6,497 nucleotides of DNA from positions 1-6,497 of the forward strand of contig JAAWLY010000124.1 of assembly GCA_022798155.1 (NCBI GenBank). Direction: 5' to 3'. Within the stretch, counting starts at the first letter, position 1. Each line of letters opens with the position of its first letter. Source of the DNA: Lawsonibacter sp. Lineage in GTDB: Bacteria > Bacillota > Clostridia > Oscillospirales > Oscillospiraceae. This document shows positions 1 to 5,695 of the stretch, in pieces. The position numbers and the translations under genes were made by a program. The notes beneath the pieces were generated by a model that ran no database searches, had not been told where the DNA came from, and saw only the letters and a program-made list of their open reading frames with translations.

Positions 1-45
1 GGAAAACCTTGATTTTCCGGGCTTTTTGAGCCATTTTGATAAAAT

Positions 46-450
46 TTAACGCTTGCTGAACTGCGGAGCGCGACGAGCCGCTTTGAGGCCATACTTTTTG
101 CGCTCCTTCATACGAGGGTCGCGGGTGAGGAAACCAGCGGCCTTCAGGGCGGGGCGGAACTCCTCGTTGACCAGCAGCAGGGCGCGGGCGATGCCGTGGC
201 GGATGGCGCCGGCCTGACCGGTGACGCCGCCGCCGGTAACAGTGGCGACGATGTCTACCTTACCTACCTGCTCGGTGGTGACCAGGGGCTGACGGACAAT
301 GAGCTTCAAGGTCTCCAGGCCGAAGTAGTCGTCGATGTTGCGGCCGTTGATGGTGATCGCGCCAGTGCCGTTTTCAAACAGATGGACGCGGGCCACGGAG
401 GACTTCCGGCGGCCAGTGCCATAGAAATAAGGCTTTTTGCTCTTATACAT
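46..450 (-). CDS. rpsI: 30S ribosomal protein S9
   Basis: Ribosomal protein S9 (uS9) is a small-subunit protein whose basic C-terminal tail reaches toward the P-site tRNA. The 134-residue product is close to the family's usual 130. It shows the N-terminal GTGRRKSSVARV block (residues 11-22), the central GGGVTGQAGAIRHGIARA block (73-90), and the lysine/arginine-rich tail from DPRMKERKKYG (111-121) to the terminal SKR. The ATG at 448-450 is preceded by an AAGGAGG ribosome binding site (complement of 460-466) that overlaps the TAA stop of rplM. The 14-bp gap and this overlap indicate co-transcription and probable translational coupling, the standard bacterial L13-S9 pairing. No separate promoter is seen between the two. 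No truncation or frameshift is visible. Confidence 0.98.
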   Translation of the reverse strand: MYKSKKPYFYGTGRRKSSVARVHLFENGTGAITINGRNIDDYFGLETLKLIVRQPLVTTEQVGKVDIVATVTGGGVTGQAGAIRHGIARALLLVNEEFRPALKAAGFLTRDPRMKERKKYGLKAARRAPQFSKR

Positions 451-464
451 ACTCTAAATCCTCC

Positions 465-896
465 TTACTCAGCGTCCCAGAGCTCGGGCTTCTGGGCGGC
501 GTGGTTGTGCTCGCCGCCGCGATAGATGTGCAGGCGGGTCAGGGCATCGCTGGACAGGCTGTTCTTGGGCATCATGCCCTTTACGGCCAACTTCATAGCC
601 AGCTCGGGCTTGGTCTGCATCAGGGTGCGGTATTTGGTCTCTTTCAGGCCGCCTACCCAGCCGGAGTGGGTGCGGTAGTACTTCTGATCCAGCTTTTTGC
701 CGGTGAGAACGGCCTTTTCAGCGTTGATGATGATGACGCAGTCGCCGCAGTCGGCATTGGGAGTAAACTCGGGCTTGCGCTTGCCCCGCAGCAGGTCAGC
801 GGCGATGACAGCGGTTTTGCCCATGGGCTTGCCAGCGGCGTCGACAACGTACCACTTCCGCTGGGTGCTGCCCATTTTGGCCATGAACGTGGACAT
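465..896 (-). CDS. rplM: 50S ribosomal protein L13
   Basis: Ribosomal protein L13 (uL13) is an early-assembling large-subunit protein that binds 23S rRNA. The 143-residue product matches the usual length (about 142-145). Family landmarks are RKWYVVDAAGKPMGKTA (13-29), the THSGWVGGLK segment (76-85), the KGMMPKN core (106-112) and RLHIYRGGEHNHAAQKPE near the C-terminus (121-138). I start at the ATG at 894-896 because a GGAGG site (complement of 905-909) lies 8 nt upstream. A five-codon extension to a TTG at 909-911 would bury that site and is unlikely. It is the first gene of rplM-rpsI and has a consensus promoter and structured leader upstream. Expression may be controlled through the leader, as in other Firmicutes, but that part is inference. 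Confidence 0.98.
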   Translation of the reverse strand: MSTFMAKMGSTQRKWYVVDAAGKPMGKTAVIAADLLRGKRKPEFTPNADCGDCVIIINAEKAVLTGKKLDQKYYRTHSGWVGGLKETKYRTLMQTKPELAMKLAVKGMMPKNSLSSDALTRLHIYRGGEHNHAAQKPELWDAE

Positions 897-904
897 AGGT
901 GAAA

Positions 905-909
905 CCTCC
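905..909 (-). promoter_or_regulatory. Ribosome binding site of rplM
   Basis: On the minus strand this reads GGAGG with 8 nt to the ATG at 894-896. It decides between that ATG and the upstream in-frame TTG at 909-911, which would itself overlap the site. Confidence 0.85.
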
Positions 910-931
910 AATTTCCTTTACATTTATGTGA

Positions 932-955
932 AAAATGTTTCTTTGAAAACATTTT
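932..955 (-). promoter_or_regulatory. Hairpin in the rplM leader, candidate L13-leader element
   Basis: AAAATGTTT (932-940) and AAACATTTT (947-955) form a perfect 9-bp inverted repeat around a 6-nt loop. It lies inside the predicted 86-nt untranslated leader of rplM, about 35 nt before the start codon. Structured L13 leaders that autoregulate this operon are an established class in Firmicutes. This element has the right place and size, but I cannot match it to the family consensus by eye. The stem is AT-rich. On the minus strand it ends in a run of T (ACATTTTT), so a weak attenuator role is also possible. Confidence 0.45.
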
Positions 956-988
956 GCCCCAATCCGGTATCCAAACGGAGCGTTTTGT

Positions 989-1017
989 ATTATAGTACGG
1001 GGGGGACCGGGTGTCAA
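989..1017 (-). promoter_or_regulatory. Consensus sigma-70/SigA promoter for rplM-rpsI
   Basis: Read on the minus strand, a perfect -35 TTGACA (complement of 1012-1017) is followed after exactly 17 bp by a perfect -10 TATAAT (complement of 989-994). Transcription should begin near position 982, giving a leader of about 86 nt to the rplM ATG. The spacer is GC-rich (a run of C on the minus strand) and the DNA upstream is AT-rich, as expected for an UP-like region at a strongly expressed ribosomal operon. Twelve of twelve consensus bases with ideal spacing makes chance very unlikely here. Confidence 0.9.
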
Positions 1018-1048
1018 CGGGTTTTTTGAGAATTTTTTATAAAAACTT

Positions 1049-1099
1049 TAATATCTCTTGTTTTCTCCTAATATCTCTTTCTTCCTTAAAATATCTTAT
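1049..1099. repeat. Three AATATCT repeats spaced exactly 20 bp
   Basis: TAATATCTCTT occurs at 1049-1059 and again at 1069-1079. A diverged copy, AAATATCTTAT, is at 1089-1099. The core AATATCT therefore starts at 1050, 1070 and 1090. Linkers between copies are pyrimidine-rich. The array lies between the two divergent promoters, upstream of both: about 32 bp behind the rplM -35 and about 20 bp behind the -35 proposed for the 1231 gene. A 20-bp period puts the copies on nearly the same DNA face, which would suit a regulator array or a curved UP-type element. No known operator is recognised. Confidence 0.6.
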
Positions 1100-1119
1100 G
1101 TTCAATTTTCGTTTTTTGC

Positions 1120-1149
1120 TTGCGGAAAACAGGGACTTTGTGGTAAAAT
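1120..1149 (+). promoter_or_regulatory. Probable extended -10 promoter for the TtcA-like gene
   Basis: TAAAAT at 1144-1149 is preceded by TGG (1141-1143), giving an extended -10 (TGnTAAAAT). A partial -35, TTGCGG, lies at 1120-1125 with an 18-bp spacer. Transcription would start near 1156, leaving a leader of about 75 nt before the ATG at 1231. The -35 matches the consensus at only three or four positions, so activity would rest mainly on the extended -10. Confidence 0.5.
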
Positions 1150-1185
1150 GCACTGATATGTCAAGCAATCCCCCGGCTGTCCGTT

Positions 1186-1208
1186 TTGTAAATTCCGCCC
1201 TTTTACAA
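1186..1208 (+). promoter_or_regulatory. Inverted repeat in the TtcA-like gene leader
   Basis: TTGTAAA (1186-1192) and TTTACAA (1202-1208) form a perfect 7-bp dyad with a 9-nt centre. It sits in the predicted leader of the gene at 1231 and ends 6 nt before the ribosome binding site (1215-1223). It could be a protein-binding operator or a small RNA hairpin. GCCC at 1197-1200 could instead pair with GGGC at 1210-1213, which would exclude the first structure. No specific regulator is recognised. Confidence 0.35.
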
Positions 1209-1230
1209 TGGGCCAAGAGGAGGCTGCCCT

Positions 1231-1995
1231 ATGAATAAAATACTCTCCCTCACCCGCCGGTGTGTGGAGGATTACGATATGATAAGCGCCGGAGACCGGA
1301 TCGGGGTAGGGGTGTCTGGAGGCAAGGATTCCCTGATGCTGATGGTGGCTCTGGCCAAGCTGCGGGAGTTTTACCCCGTCCCCTTCACGGTGGAGGCCTT
1401 TACCTTAGATATGGGCCACGCCGAGGGTGTGGAGCCCCTGGATTTTTCTCCAATCCAGAGGCTGTGCCGGGAACTGGAGATACCTTATACCATACTGAGC
1501 AGCGAAATCCAGCACATTATTTTTGACGTCCGGAAGGAGAAAAACCCCTGTTCCATGTGTGCCAAGATGCGGCGGGGGGCGCTCCACGCCGCCCTACAGG
1601 AGCGGGGAATCGCTAAGATTGCTCTGGGCCACCACTACGACGACGCGGTGGAGACCTTCTTCCTGTCCCTGATTTTCGAGGGGCGGCTGTCCTGTTTCCA
1701 GCCTGTCACCTATCTGGACCGGACGGGCATCACCCAGATTCGCCCCTTGCTCTACTGCGGGGAAAATCTCATCCGCCACACTGCCCAGCGGCTGGAGCTG
1801 CCCGTGGTGGAAAACCGCTGTCCCGCTGACGGGAACACCAGGCGCCAGGAAATCAAAGAGCTGATCTACGAATTGCAGGGCCGGTATTCCGGGTTGAAGG
1901 CCCGGACATTTGGCGCCATGCAGCGGCTGCCTTTGCCCGCGTGGGAGCCTGTGGAACACCGCCGCCGGCCGCTGCCGGAGGAACTGGAGGAGTAA
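1231..1995 (+). CDS. TtcA-like tRNA 2-thiocytidine biosynthesis protein (PP-loop ATPase)
   Basis: This is a cytoplasmic PP-loop ATPase of the TtcA/TilS class. TtcA adenylates cytidine 32 of certain tRNAs and replaces its oxygen with sulfur, using a [4Fe-4S] cluster. The 254-residue product shows the PP-loop SGGKDS (29-34), the CSMCAKMRRG block with C107 and C110, the LGHHYDDAVET motif (132-142), and a third cysteine C197 in ENRCPADGNTRR. The CxxC plus distal Cys pattern matches the three TtcA cluster ligands and argues against TilS. The terminal CxxC zinc motifs of TtuA are absent. It is shorter than Escherichia coli TtcA (about 311 residues), like many Firmicutes homologs. The ATG has an AAGAGGAGG site 7 nt upstream (1215-1223). 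The lipoprotein gene begins 4 bp after its stop. The exact tRNA substrate is inferred, so no symbol is given. Confidence 0.87.
   Translation: MNKILSLTRRCVEDYDMISAGDRIGVGVSGGKDSLMLMVALAKLREFYPVPFTVEAFTLDMGHAEGVEPLDFSPIQRLCRELEIPYTILSSEIQHIIFDVRKEKNPCSMCAKMRRGALHAALQERGIAKIALGHHYDDAVETFFLSLIFEGRLSCFQPVTYLDRTGITQIRPLLYCGENLIRHTAQRLELPVVENRCPADGNTRRQEIKELIYELQGRYSGLKARTFGAMQRLPLPAWEPVEHRRRPLPEELEE
1986..1992 (+). promoter_or_regulatory. Ribosome binding site of the MBL lipoprotein gene
   Basis: GGAGGAG lies inside the last codons of the TtcA-like gene, 7 nt before the ATG at 2000. It fixes the start at 2000 rather than at an upstream in-frame ATG (1910) that would overlap the previous gene by 86 bp and hide the signal peptide. 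It implies translational coupling. Confidence 0.85.
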
Positions 1996-1999
1996 AGAG

Positions 2000-3025
2000 A
2001 TGAAAAAGAGGATATCCCACATTCTGTTGGCCGTACTGCTGCTGGTCAGCCTGACCGGCTGCGGCCAGCCCCCGGAGGGGAGCAGCTTTGAGGTCCATTT
2101 TATTGACGTGGGCCAGGCCGACTCCGCTCTGGTCATCTGCGATGGGCACTATATGCTCATCGACGGCGGAAACGCCGAGGACTCCGACCTGGTGTACTCC
2201 TACTTGGAGCGCCACGGGGCGAAGCATCTGGACTATATGGTGGCCAGCCACGCCCACGAGGACCATATCGGCGGCCTGGCCGGCGCGCTGAACTATGCCT
2301 CGGTGGACGTTGCCTACTGCCCAGTGACGGAGTATAGCTCCAAGGTCTTTCAGAATATGGTAAAGTACCTGGATGAACAGGGAAAATCCATTACCGTGCC
2401 CGCGCCGGGCGACAAATTTGACCTGGGATCCGCCCATGTGGAAATTTTGGGGCCGGTGAAGGAGTATGACGATACCAATAACACCTCCATCGTTCTGCGC
2501 ATTGACTATGGAAGCACCTCTTTCCTGTTCACCGGGGATATGGAGACCCCCGCCGAGCGGGATCTGATTGATTCCGGGGCCGATTTGAAGGCCACCGTTC
2601 TGAAGACGGGGCACCACGGCAGCGACACCTCCACCGGCTACCAGTTTTTGCGGGAGGTTATGCCCAAGTACGCCGTCATCTCAGTGGGGGAGGGGAACAG
2701 CTACGGCCACCCCTCTGACGAGGTGCTCAGCCGCCTCCGGGACGCGGGAACAGAGGTCTACCGCACCGATATGCAGGGCCATGTGATTGCGGAGAGCGAT
2801 GGAAAGACGGTTGCCTTCCGCACCGAAAAGGAGGCGGATGTGGCTACCAATCCCACCGAGCGCCCCAAGCTCCAGATTTACATAGGCAACAGCAGTACGA
2901 AAAAATTCCATCTGCCCGACTGCGCCTCTGCCAAGAACATCCAGGAGGAGAACAAGGAGGTCTTTCTGGCCCGACTCCAGGCTGTGCTGGCCGGATATGA
3001 GCCCTGTGGCCGGTGCAAACCGTAA
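2000..3025 (+). CDS. ComEC-type metallo-beta-lactamase-fold lipoprotein with Ada-like zinc-binding tail
   Basis: Predicted lipoprotein of 341 residues anchored outside the cytoplasmic membrane. Residues 1-21 form a lipoprotein signal peptide: MKKR, a hydrophobic stretch, then the lipobox L18-T19-G20-C21. Residues 30-275 are a metallo-beta-lactamase domain like the C-terminal hydrolase region of ComEC/Rec2. Its markers are FIDVGQADSALV (34-45), LIDGGN (53-58), the metal motif HAHEDH (84-89), FTGD (177-180) and KTGHHGSDTS (202-211). Residues 293-341 resemble the small Ada-type zinc-binding module often attached to such proteins: YIGNSSTKKFHLPDC with H304 and C308, then CGRC with C336 and C339. 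The family includes suspected nucleases and phosphodiesterases; the substrate here is unknown. The competence channel part of ComEC is absent, so this is not ComEC itself. The gene is 4 bp from the TtcA-like gene and probably shares its transcript. No clear terminator follows. Confidence 0.88.
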   Translation: MKKRISHILLAVLLLVSLTGCGQPPEGSSFEVHFIDVGQADSALVICDGHYMLIDGGNAEDSDLVYSYLERHGAKHLDYMVASHAHEDHIGGLAGALNYASVDVAYCPVTEYSSKVFQNMVKYLDEQGKSITVPAPGDKFDLGSAHVEILGPVKEYDDTNNTSIVLRIDYGSTSFLFTGDMETPAERDLIDSGADLKATVLKTGHHGSDTSTGYQFLREVMPKYAVISVGEGNSYGHPSDEVLSRLRDAGTEVYRTDMQGHVIAESDGKTVAFRTEKEADVATNPTERPKLQIYIGNSSTKKFHLPDCASAKNIQEENKEVFLARLQAVLAGYEPCGRCKP

Positions 3026-3051
3026 AAAATCAGGTTTTGTTGCAGGAGCTG

Positions 3052-3080
3052 TTGGCTTTTGGGCTGATATGTGATATGAT
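3052..3080 (+). promoter_or_regulatory. Probable promoter for the AraC-family gene
   Basis: TATGAT at 3075-3080 is preceded by TGA (3072-3074), an extended -10 form, and by TTGGCT (3052-3057) with a 17-bp spacer. The start of transcription would be near 3087, about 43 nt before the ATG at 3130. A GATATG direct repeat (3066-3071 and 3073-3078) overlaps the -10 and might mark an operator. The promoter lies in the 104-bp gap after the MBL gene and would also feed sulP downstream. Confidence 0.55.
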
Positions 3081-3129
3081 AAGCTGCCCGCTGGAAGAGT
3101 CTGTGCTGCTGACAGAGAGGACATAGCCT

Positions 3130-3987
3130 ATGAACAAGTATTCTTTCTCCGTATTTCCCAACGAGAATTTTCTGGATTTGCGGTTGTACCAGTACGGCTG
3201 GGAGCAGTGTACGCCTCTGCACTCCTTCGGCCCCTATGTGCGCAACCACTACCTGTTTCACTATGTCATTTCCGGGCAGGGGACTTTAGATTCCAATGAC
3301 CAGGACGGGGTGACGCACAGGCACCGGCTGAAGGAGAACCAGGGGTTTCTGATCTGCCCCAACCAGGTTACCACATACAGTGCCCACGAGAGCGACCCAT
3401 GGAAATATGTGTGGCTGGAATTTGACGGCCTGCGGGTGGCGGAATATCTGGACAAGGCGGGCCTGGATTTCTCTCAGCCCATCTACCATCCGCAGACTCC
3501 GGACTAGGGCCGGGCGGTGGGGGATACCATGTTTTACATCGCCAGCCACCAGGAGCAGTCGCCCCTCCACTTGATTGGGCACCTGTGCCTCTTCCTGGAC
3601 GGGCTGATTCAGTCCTCTTCCACCCGGCGGGAGCTCCACGGCGGGCAGCTGCGGGACTTCTATATTCAGGAGGCCATCACCTATATGGAGCACAACTACC
3701 CCCGGGAGATCACCATAGAGGATCTGGCCGGGGTGTGCAAGCTGAACCGCAGCTATTTCAGCAAACTGTTTCGCGACAGCATGGGCTGTCCGCCCCAGGA
3801 GTTTCTGATCCGCCTGCGCATGAGCAAGGCGGCGGAGCTGATGCAGTGTACCGCCAACTCCATCGGGGATATCGCCTTCATGTGCGGCTATCCCAACCAG
3901 CTCCATTTTTCCCGGGCGTTTAAAAAGCGCTACGGTCTGTCGCCCCGGGAGTGGAGGGCCGAAAATCAGATTTTGAAAAAGCAGTAG
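3130..3987 (+). pseudogene. AraC-family transcriptional regulator interrupted by an in-frame TAG
   Basis: One continuous reading frame of 285 codons encodes a typical AraC regulator, apart from an amber codon at 3505-3507 (codon 126). Before it lies a cupin-like AraC ligand-binding domain with YVRNHYLFHYVISGQGTL (36-53), FLICPNQ (73-79) and PWKYVWLEFDGL (90-101). After it come a linker and the C-terminal DNA-binding domain (about 180-276). This has two helix-turn-helix units: ITIEDLAGVCKLNRSYFSKLF (194-214) and SIGDIAFMCGYPNQLHFSRAF (244-264), followed by the usual YGLSPREWR. The frame is the same on both sides, so this is a single nonsense change (for example CAG to TAG), not a frameshift. 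Translation could restart at GTG 3517 or ATG 3529, behind a weak GGGGGA at 3519-3524, giving a DNA-binding half without its sensor. TAG also ends this gene and sulP, so general recoding is unlikely. The start ATG has AGAGAGG 9 nt upstream. The gene stands 38 bp before sulP in the same direction, suggesting it regulated that gene. A sequencing error remains possible. Confidence 0.85.
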
Positions 3988-4010
3988 CCCGGGGCCGCCG
4001 CGCTCCCGGG
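3988..4010 (+). other. GC-rich hairpin between the AraC gene and sulP
   Basis: CCCGGG at 3988-3993 can pair with CCCGGG at 4005-4010 around a very GC-rich 11-nt centre. It starts immediately after the AraC stop codon and ends 3 nt before the sulP ribosome binding site. There is no T run after it on the + strand, so it is not a standard intrinsic terminator. It could stabilise the downstream mRNA end or limit access to the sulP start. Confidence 0.4.
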
Positions 4011-4013
4011 AAA

Positions 4014-4020
4014 AAGGAGA
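4014..4020 (+). promoter_or_regulatory. Ribosome binding site of sulP
   Basis: AAGGAGA lies 5 nt before the ATG at 4026. It selects this start over the in-frame ATG at 3951, which is inside the AraC gene and would add 25 charged residues unlike the family's N-terminus. Confidence 0.85.
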
Positions 4021-4025
4021 GAGCT

Positions 4026-5660
4026 ATGAAAGAACTGACGCCTCAGCTGATCCACTCTTTGAAGCACTATTCCAGGGAGGATTTTTCCAAGGACCTGGTC
4101 TCCGGCGTGATCGTGGCCATCATCGCCCTGCCCCTGTCCATCGCCTTGGCTCTGGCCTCGGGGGTGTCGCCAGAGCAGGGGCTGTATACCGCCATTGCGG
4201 CCGGTTTTCTCATCTCCGCTCTGGGGGGCAGCAAGGTACAGATTGCCGGCCCCACCGCCGCCTTCGCCACCATTGTGGCGGGCATCGTGGCCCGGAATGG
4301 CATGGATGGCCTGGCGGTGGGCACTATTCTGGCGGGCATTATGCTGGTGTTGATGGGGGTGCTGCGCATGGGCAGCATGATTAAGTTTATCCCCTACACC
4401 ATTACCACCGGCTTTACCGCCGGCATCGCCGTGACCATCCTCATCGGCCAGCTGAAGGACTTTTTCGGCCTCACCTTCACCTGCTCCCCGGTGGAGACCA
4501 TGGAGAAGGTGGATGAGGTGGTACACACCTTCCACACTGTCAACTGGGCCGCCGTAGGGGTGGGATGTCTGGCGTTGGCCATTTTGATCATCTGGCCTAA
4601 GATTTTTAAAAAGATTCCCGCCTCCTTGATCGCGGTTCTTGTCACCGCAGGAGCTGTAAAGTTGTTTTCCCTGCCGGTGAACACCATCGGCGAGCTGTAC
4701 ACCATTTCCAGCGCGCTGCCTCGGTTCACCCTGCCCGCCGTCTCCTATGAGACGGTGGCGGCGGTGCTCCCGGACGCCTTCACCATCGCGGTGCTGGCGG
4801 CCATCGAGTCCCTGCTGTCCGCTGTGGTGGCCGACGAGATGATCGGTTCCCGGCACAACTCCAACATGGAGCTGGTGGCCCAGGGGGTGGGCAACGCCGC
4901 TTCCGCCCTCTTTGGGGGCATCCCCGCCACCGGGGCCATCGCCCGGACGGCGGCTAATATCAAAAACGGCGGCCGGTCCCCGGTGGCAGGGATGGTCCAC
5001 GCCGTGGTGCTGCTGCTGGTGCTGGTGTTGCTCATGCCTTACGCCGCCCTGATCCCCATGCCCTGCATCGCCGCAATTTTGTTCCAGGTGGCCTATAACA
5101 TGAGCGGCTGGCGTACCGTGGTACAGGTGGTGCAGCACTCCCCCAAAAGCGACATGGCCGTGTTGGCGGTCACCTTCTTCCTCACCGTGGTCTTCGACCT
5201 GGTGGTGGCCATCGCCGTGGGGCTGTCCCTGGCCTGCCTGCTGTTTATGAAGCGGATGGCCGATGTGGCCACGGTGGAGGAGTGGGACTATGTGGAGGAC
5301 ACCGGGGATGACCAGGGCCGGCTGAAGCCCGTGCCCTCCCATGTGATGGTCTATGAGTTTACCGGCCCTCTGTTCTTCGGCGCGGCGGACAAGATTCCCC
5401 ACATCGAGCGAAACACCGGCCGCCATGTTTTGATTTTGCGGATGCGCTCCGTCCCCGCGGTGGACATCACCGCCCTGAACAGCCTGCGGCGGCTCTATGT
5501 GGAGTGCGAGGAGAAAGGCATCAAGGTGCTGTTTTCCCATGTGAACGAGCAGCCCATGTCAGTACTGAAAAAGTCCGGCTTATATGACCTGGTGGGGGAG
5601 GAGAACTTCGTTCCCAACATCGACGCCGCCCTGGAGCGGGCGGCGGGGATCGGCGTGTAG
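4026..5660 (+). CDS. SulP-family inorganic anion transporter with STAS domain
   Basis: Integral membrane transporter of the SulP/SLC26 family, whose members move sulfate, bicarbonate or small dicarboxylates, often with protons or sodium. The 544-residue length is typical. A short cytoplasmic N-terminus (1-22) leads into about 12-14 hydrophobic segments between residues 23 and 408. Family blocks visible are VSGVIVAIIALPLSIALA (25-42), the KVQIAGPTAAFATIVAG segment (70-86), AAIESLLSAVVADEM (258-272) and GGIPATGAIARTAANI (297-312). After a polar linker (411-437) comes a cytoplasmic STAS domain (about 438-541), with DITALNSL at 480-487. T482 sits near the position phosphorylated in anti-sigma-factor antagonists. 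Substrate cannot be read from sequence; no sulfate assimilation or carbonic anhydrase gene is nearby. It follows the interrupted AraC gene by 38 bp, and no promoter is seen in the gap. A strong hairpin follows its stop. Confidence 0.93.
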   Translation: MKELTPQLIHSLKHYSREDFSKDLVSGVIVAIIALPLSIALALASGVSPEQGLYTAIAAGFLISALGGSKVQIAGPTAAFATIVAGIVARNGMDGLAVGTILAGIMLVLMGVLRMGSMIKFIPYTITTGFTAGIAVTILIGQLKDFFGLTFTCSPVETMEKVDEVVHTFHTVNWAAVGVGCLALAILIIWPKIFKKIPASLIAVLVTAGAVKLFSLPVNTIGELYTISSALPRFTLPAVSYETVAAVLPDAFTIAVLAAIESLLSAVVADEMIGSRHNSNMELVAQGVGNAASALFGGIPATGAIARTAANIKNGGRSPVAGMVHAVVLLLVLVLLMPYAALIPMPCIAAILFQVAYNMSGWRTVVQVVQHSPKSDMAVLAVTFFLTVVFDLVVAIAVGLSLACLLFMKRMADVATVEEWDYVEDTGDDQGRLKPVPSHVMVYEFTGPLFFGAADKIPHIERNTGRHVLILRMRSVPAVDITALNSLRRLYVECEEKGIKVLFSHVNEQPMSVLKKSGLYDLVGEENFVPNIDAALERAAGIGV

Positions 5661-5661
5661 A

Positions 5662-5695
5662 ATAAGAGCCCTCCGGCTGGCCGGAGGGCTCTTAT
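5662..5695. terminator. Bidirectional terminator hairpin between convergent genes
   Basis: A perfect 15-bp stem (5662-5676 with 5681-5695) closes a CTGG tetraloop. The arm bases run from ATAAGAGCCC through CTCCGG and its complement. It begins 1 bp after the sulP stop, and its right arm contains the stop codon of the convergent Crp/Fnr gene (complement of 5692-5694). The T-rich side is short and partly inside the stem (CTCTTAT), so the U tract is weak in both directions. Position and stem strength still favour a shared terminator. Confidence 0.8.

Noticed and set aside
501..902. Plus-strand open frame opposite rplM
   Set aside because: It is the antisense of a certain ribosomal protein gene and has no ribosome binding site or domain.
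1186..1208. Assignment of the dyad as a Rex or CopY operator
   Set aside because: The half-sites and 9-nt centre do not match the spacing of those operators, so no regulator is named.
1910..1999. N-terminal extension of the MBL lipoprotein gene
   Set aside because: It would overlap the TtcA-like gene by 86 bp, add Cys/Arg-rich residues and hide the lipoprotein signal. The GGAGGAG site supports the ATG at 2000.
1853..2617. Minus-strand open frame of 254 codons across the MBL gene
   Set aside because: It is antisense to the metal-binding motifs of the lipoprotein gene, spans the junction with the previous gene, and shows no recognisable domain.
3505..3507. TAG as a recoded amino acid such as pyrrolysine
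   Set aside because: TAG also ends the AraC gene and sulP, and the protein is not of a family known to carry pyrrolysine. Nonsense mutation is simpler, though suppression is not excluded.
3966..5540. Long minus-strand open frame (524 codons) opposite sulP
   Set aside because: Its product is rich in His, Gly and Gln with no domain pattern, as expected from the antisense of GC-rich membrane protein codons. sulP on the + strand has clear family motifs and a ribosome binding site.
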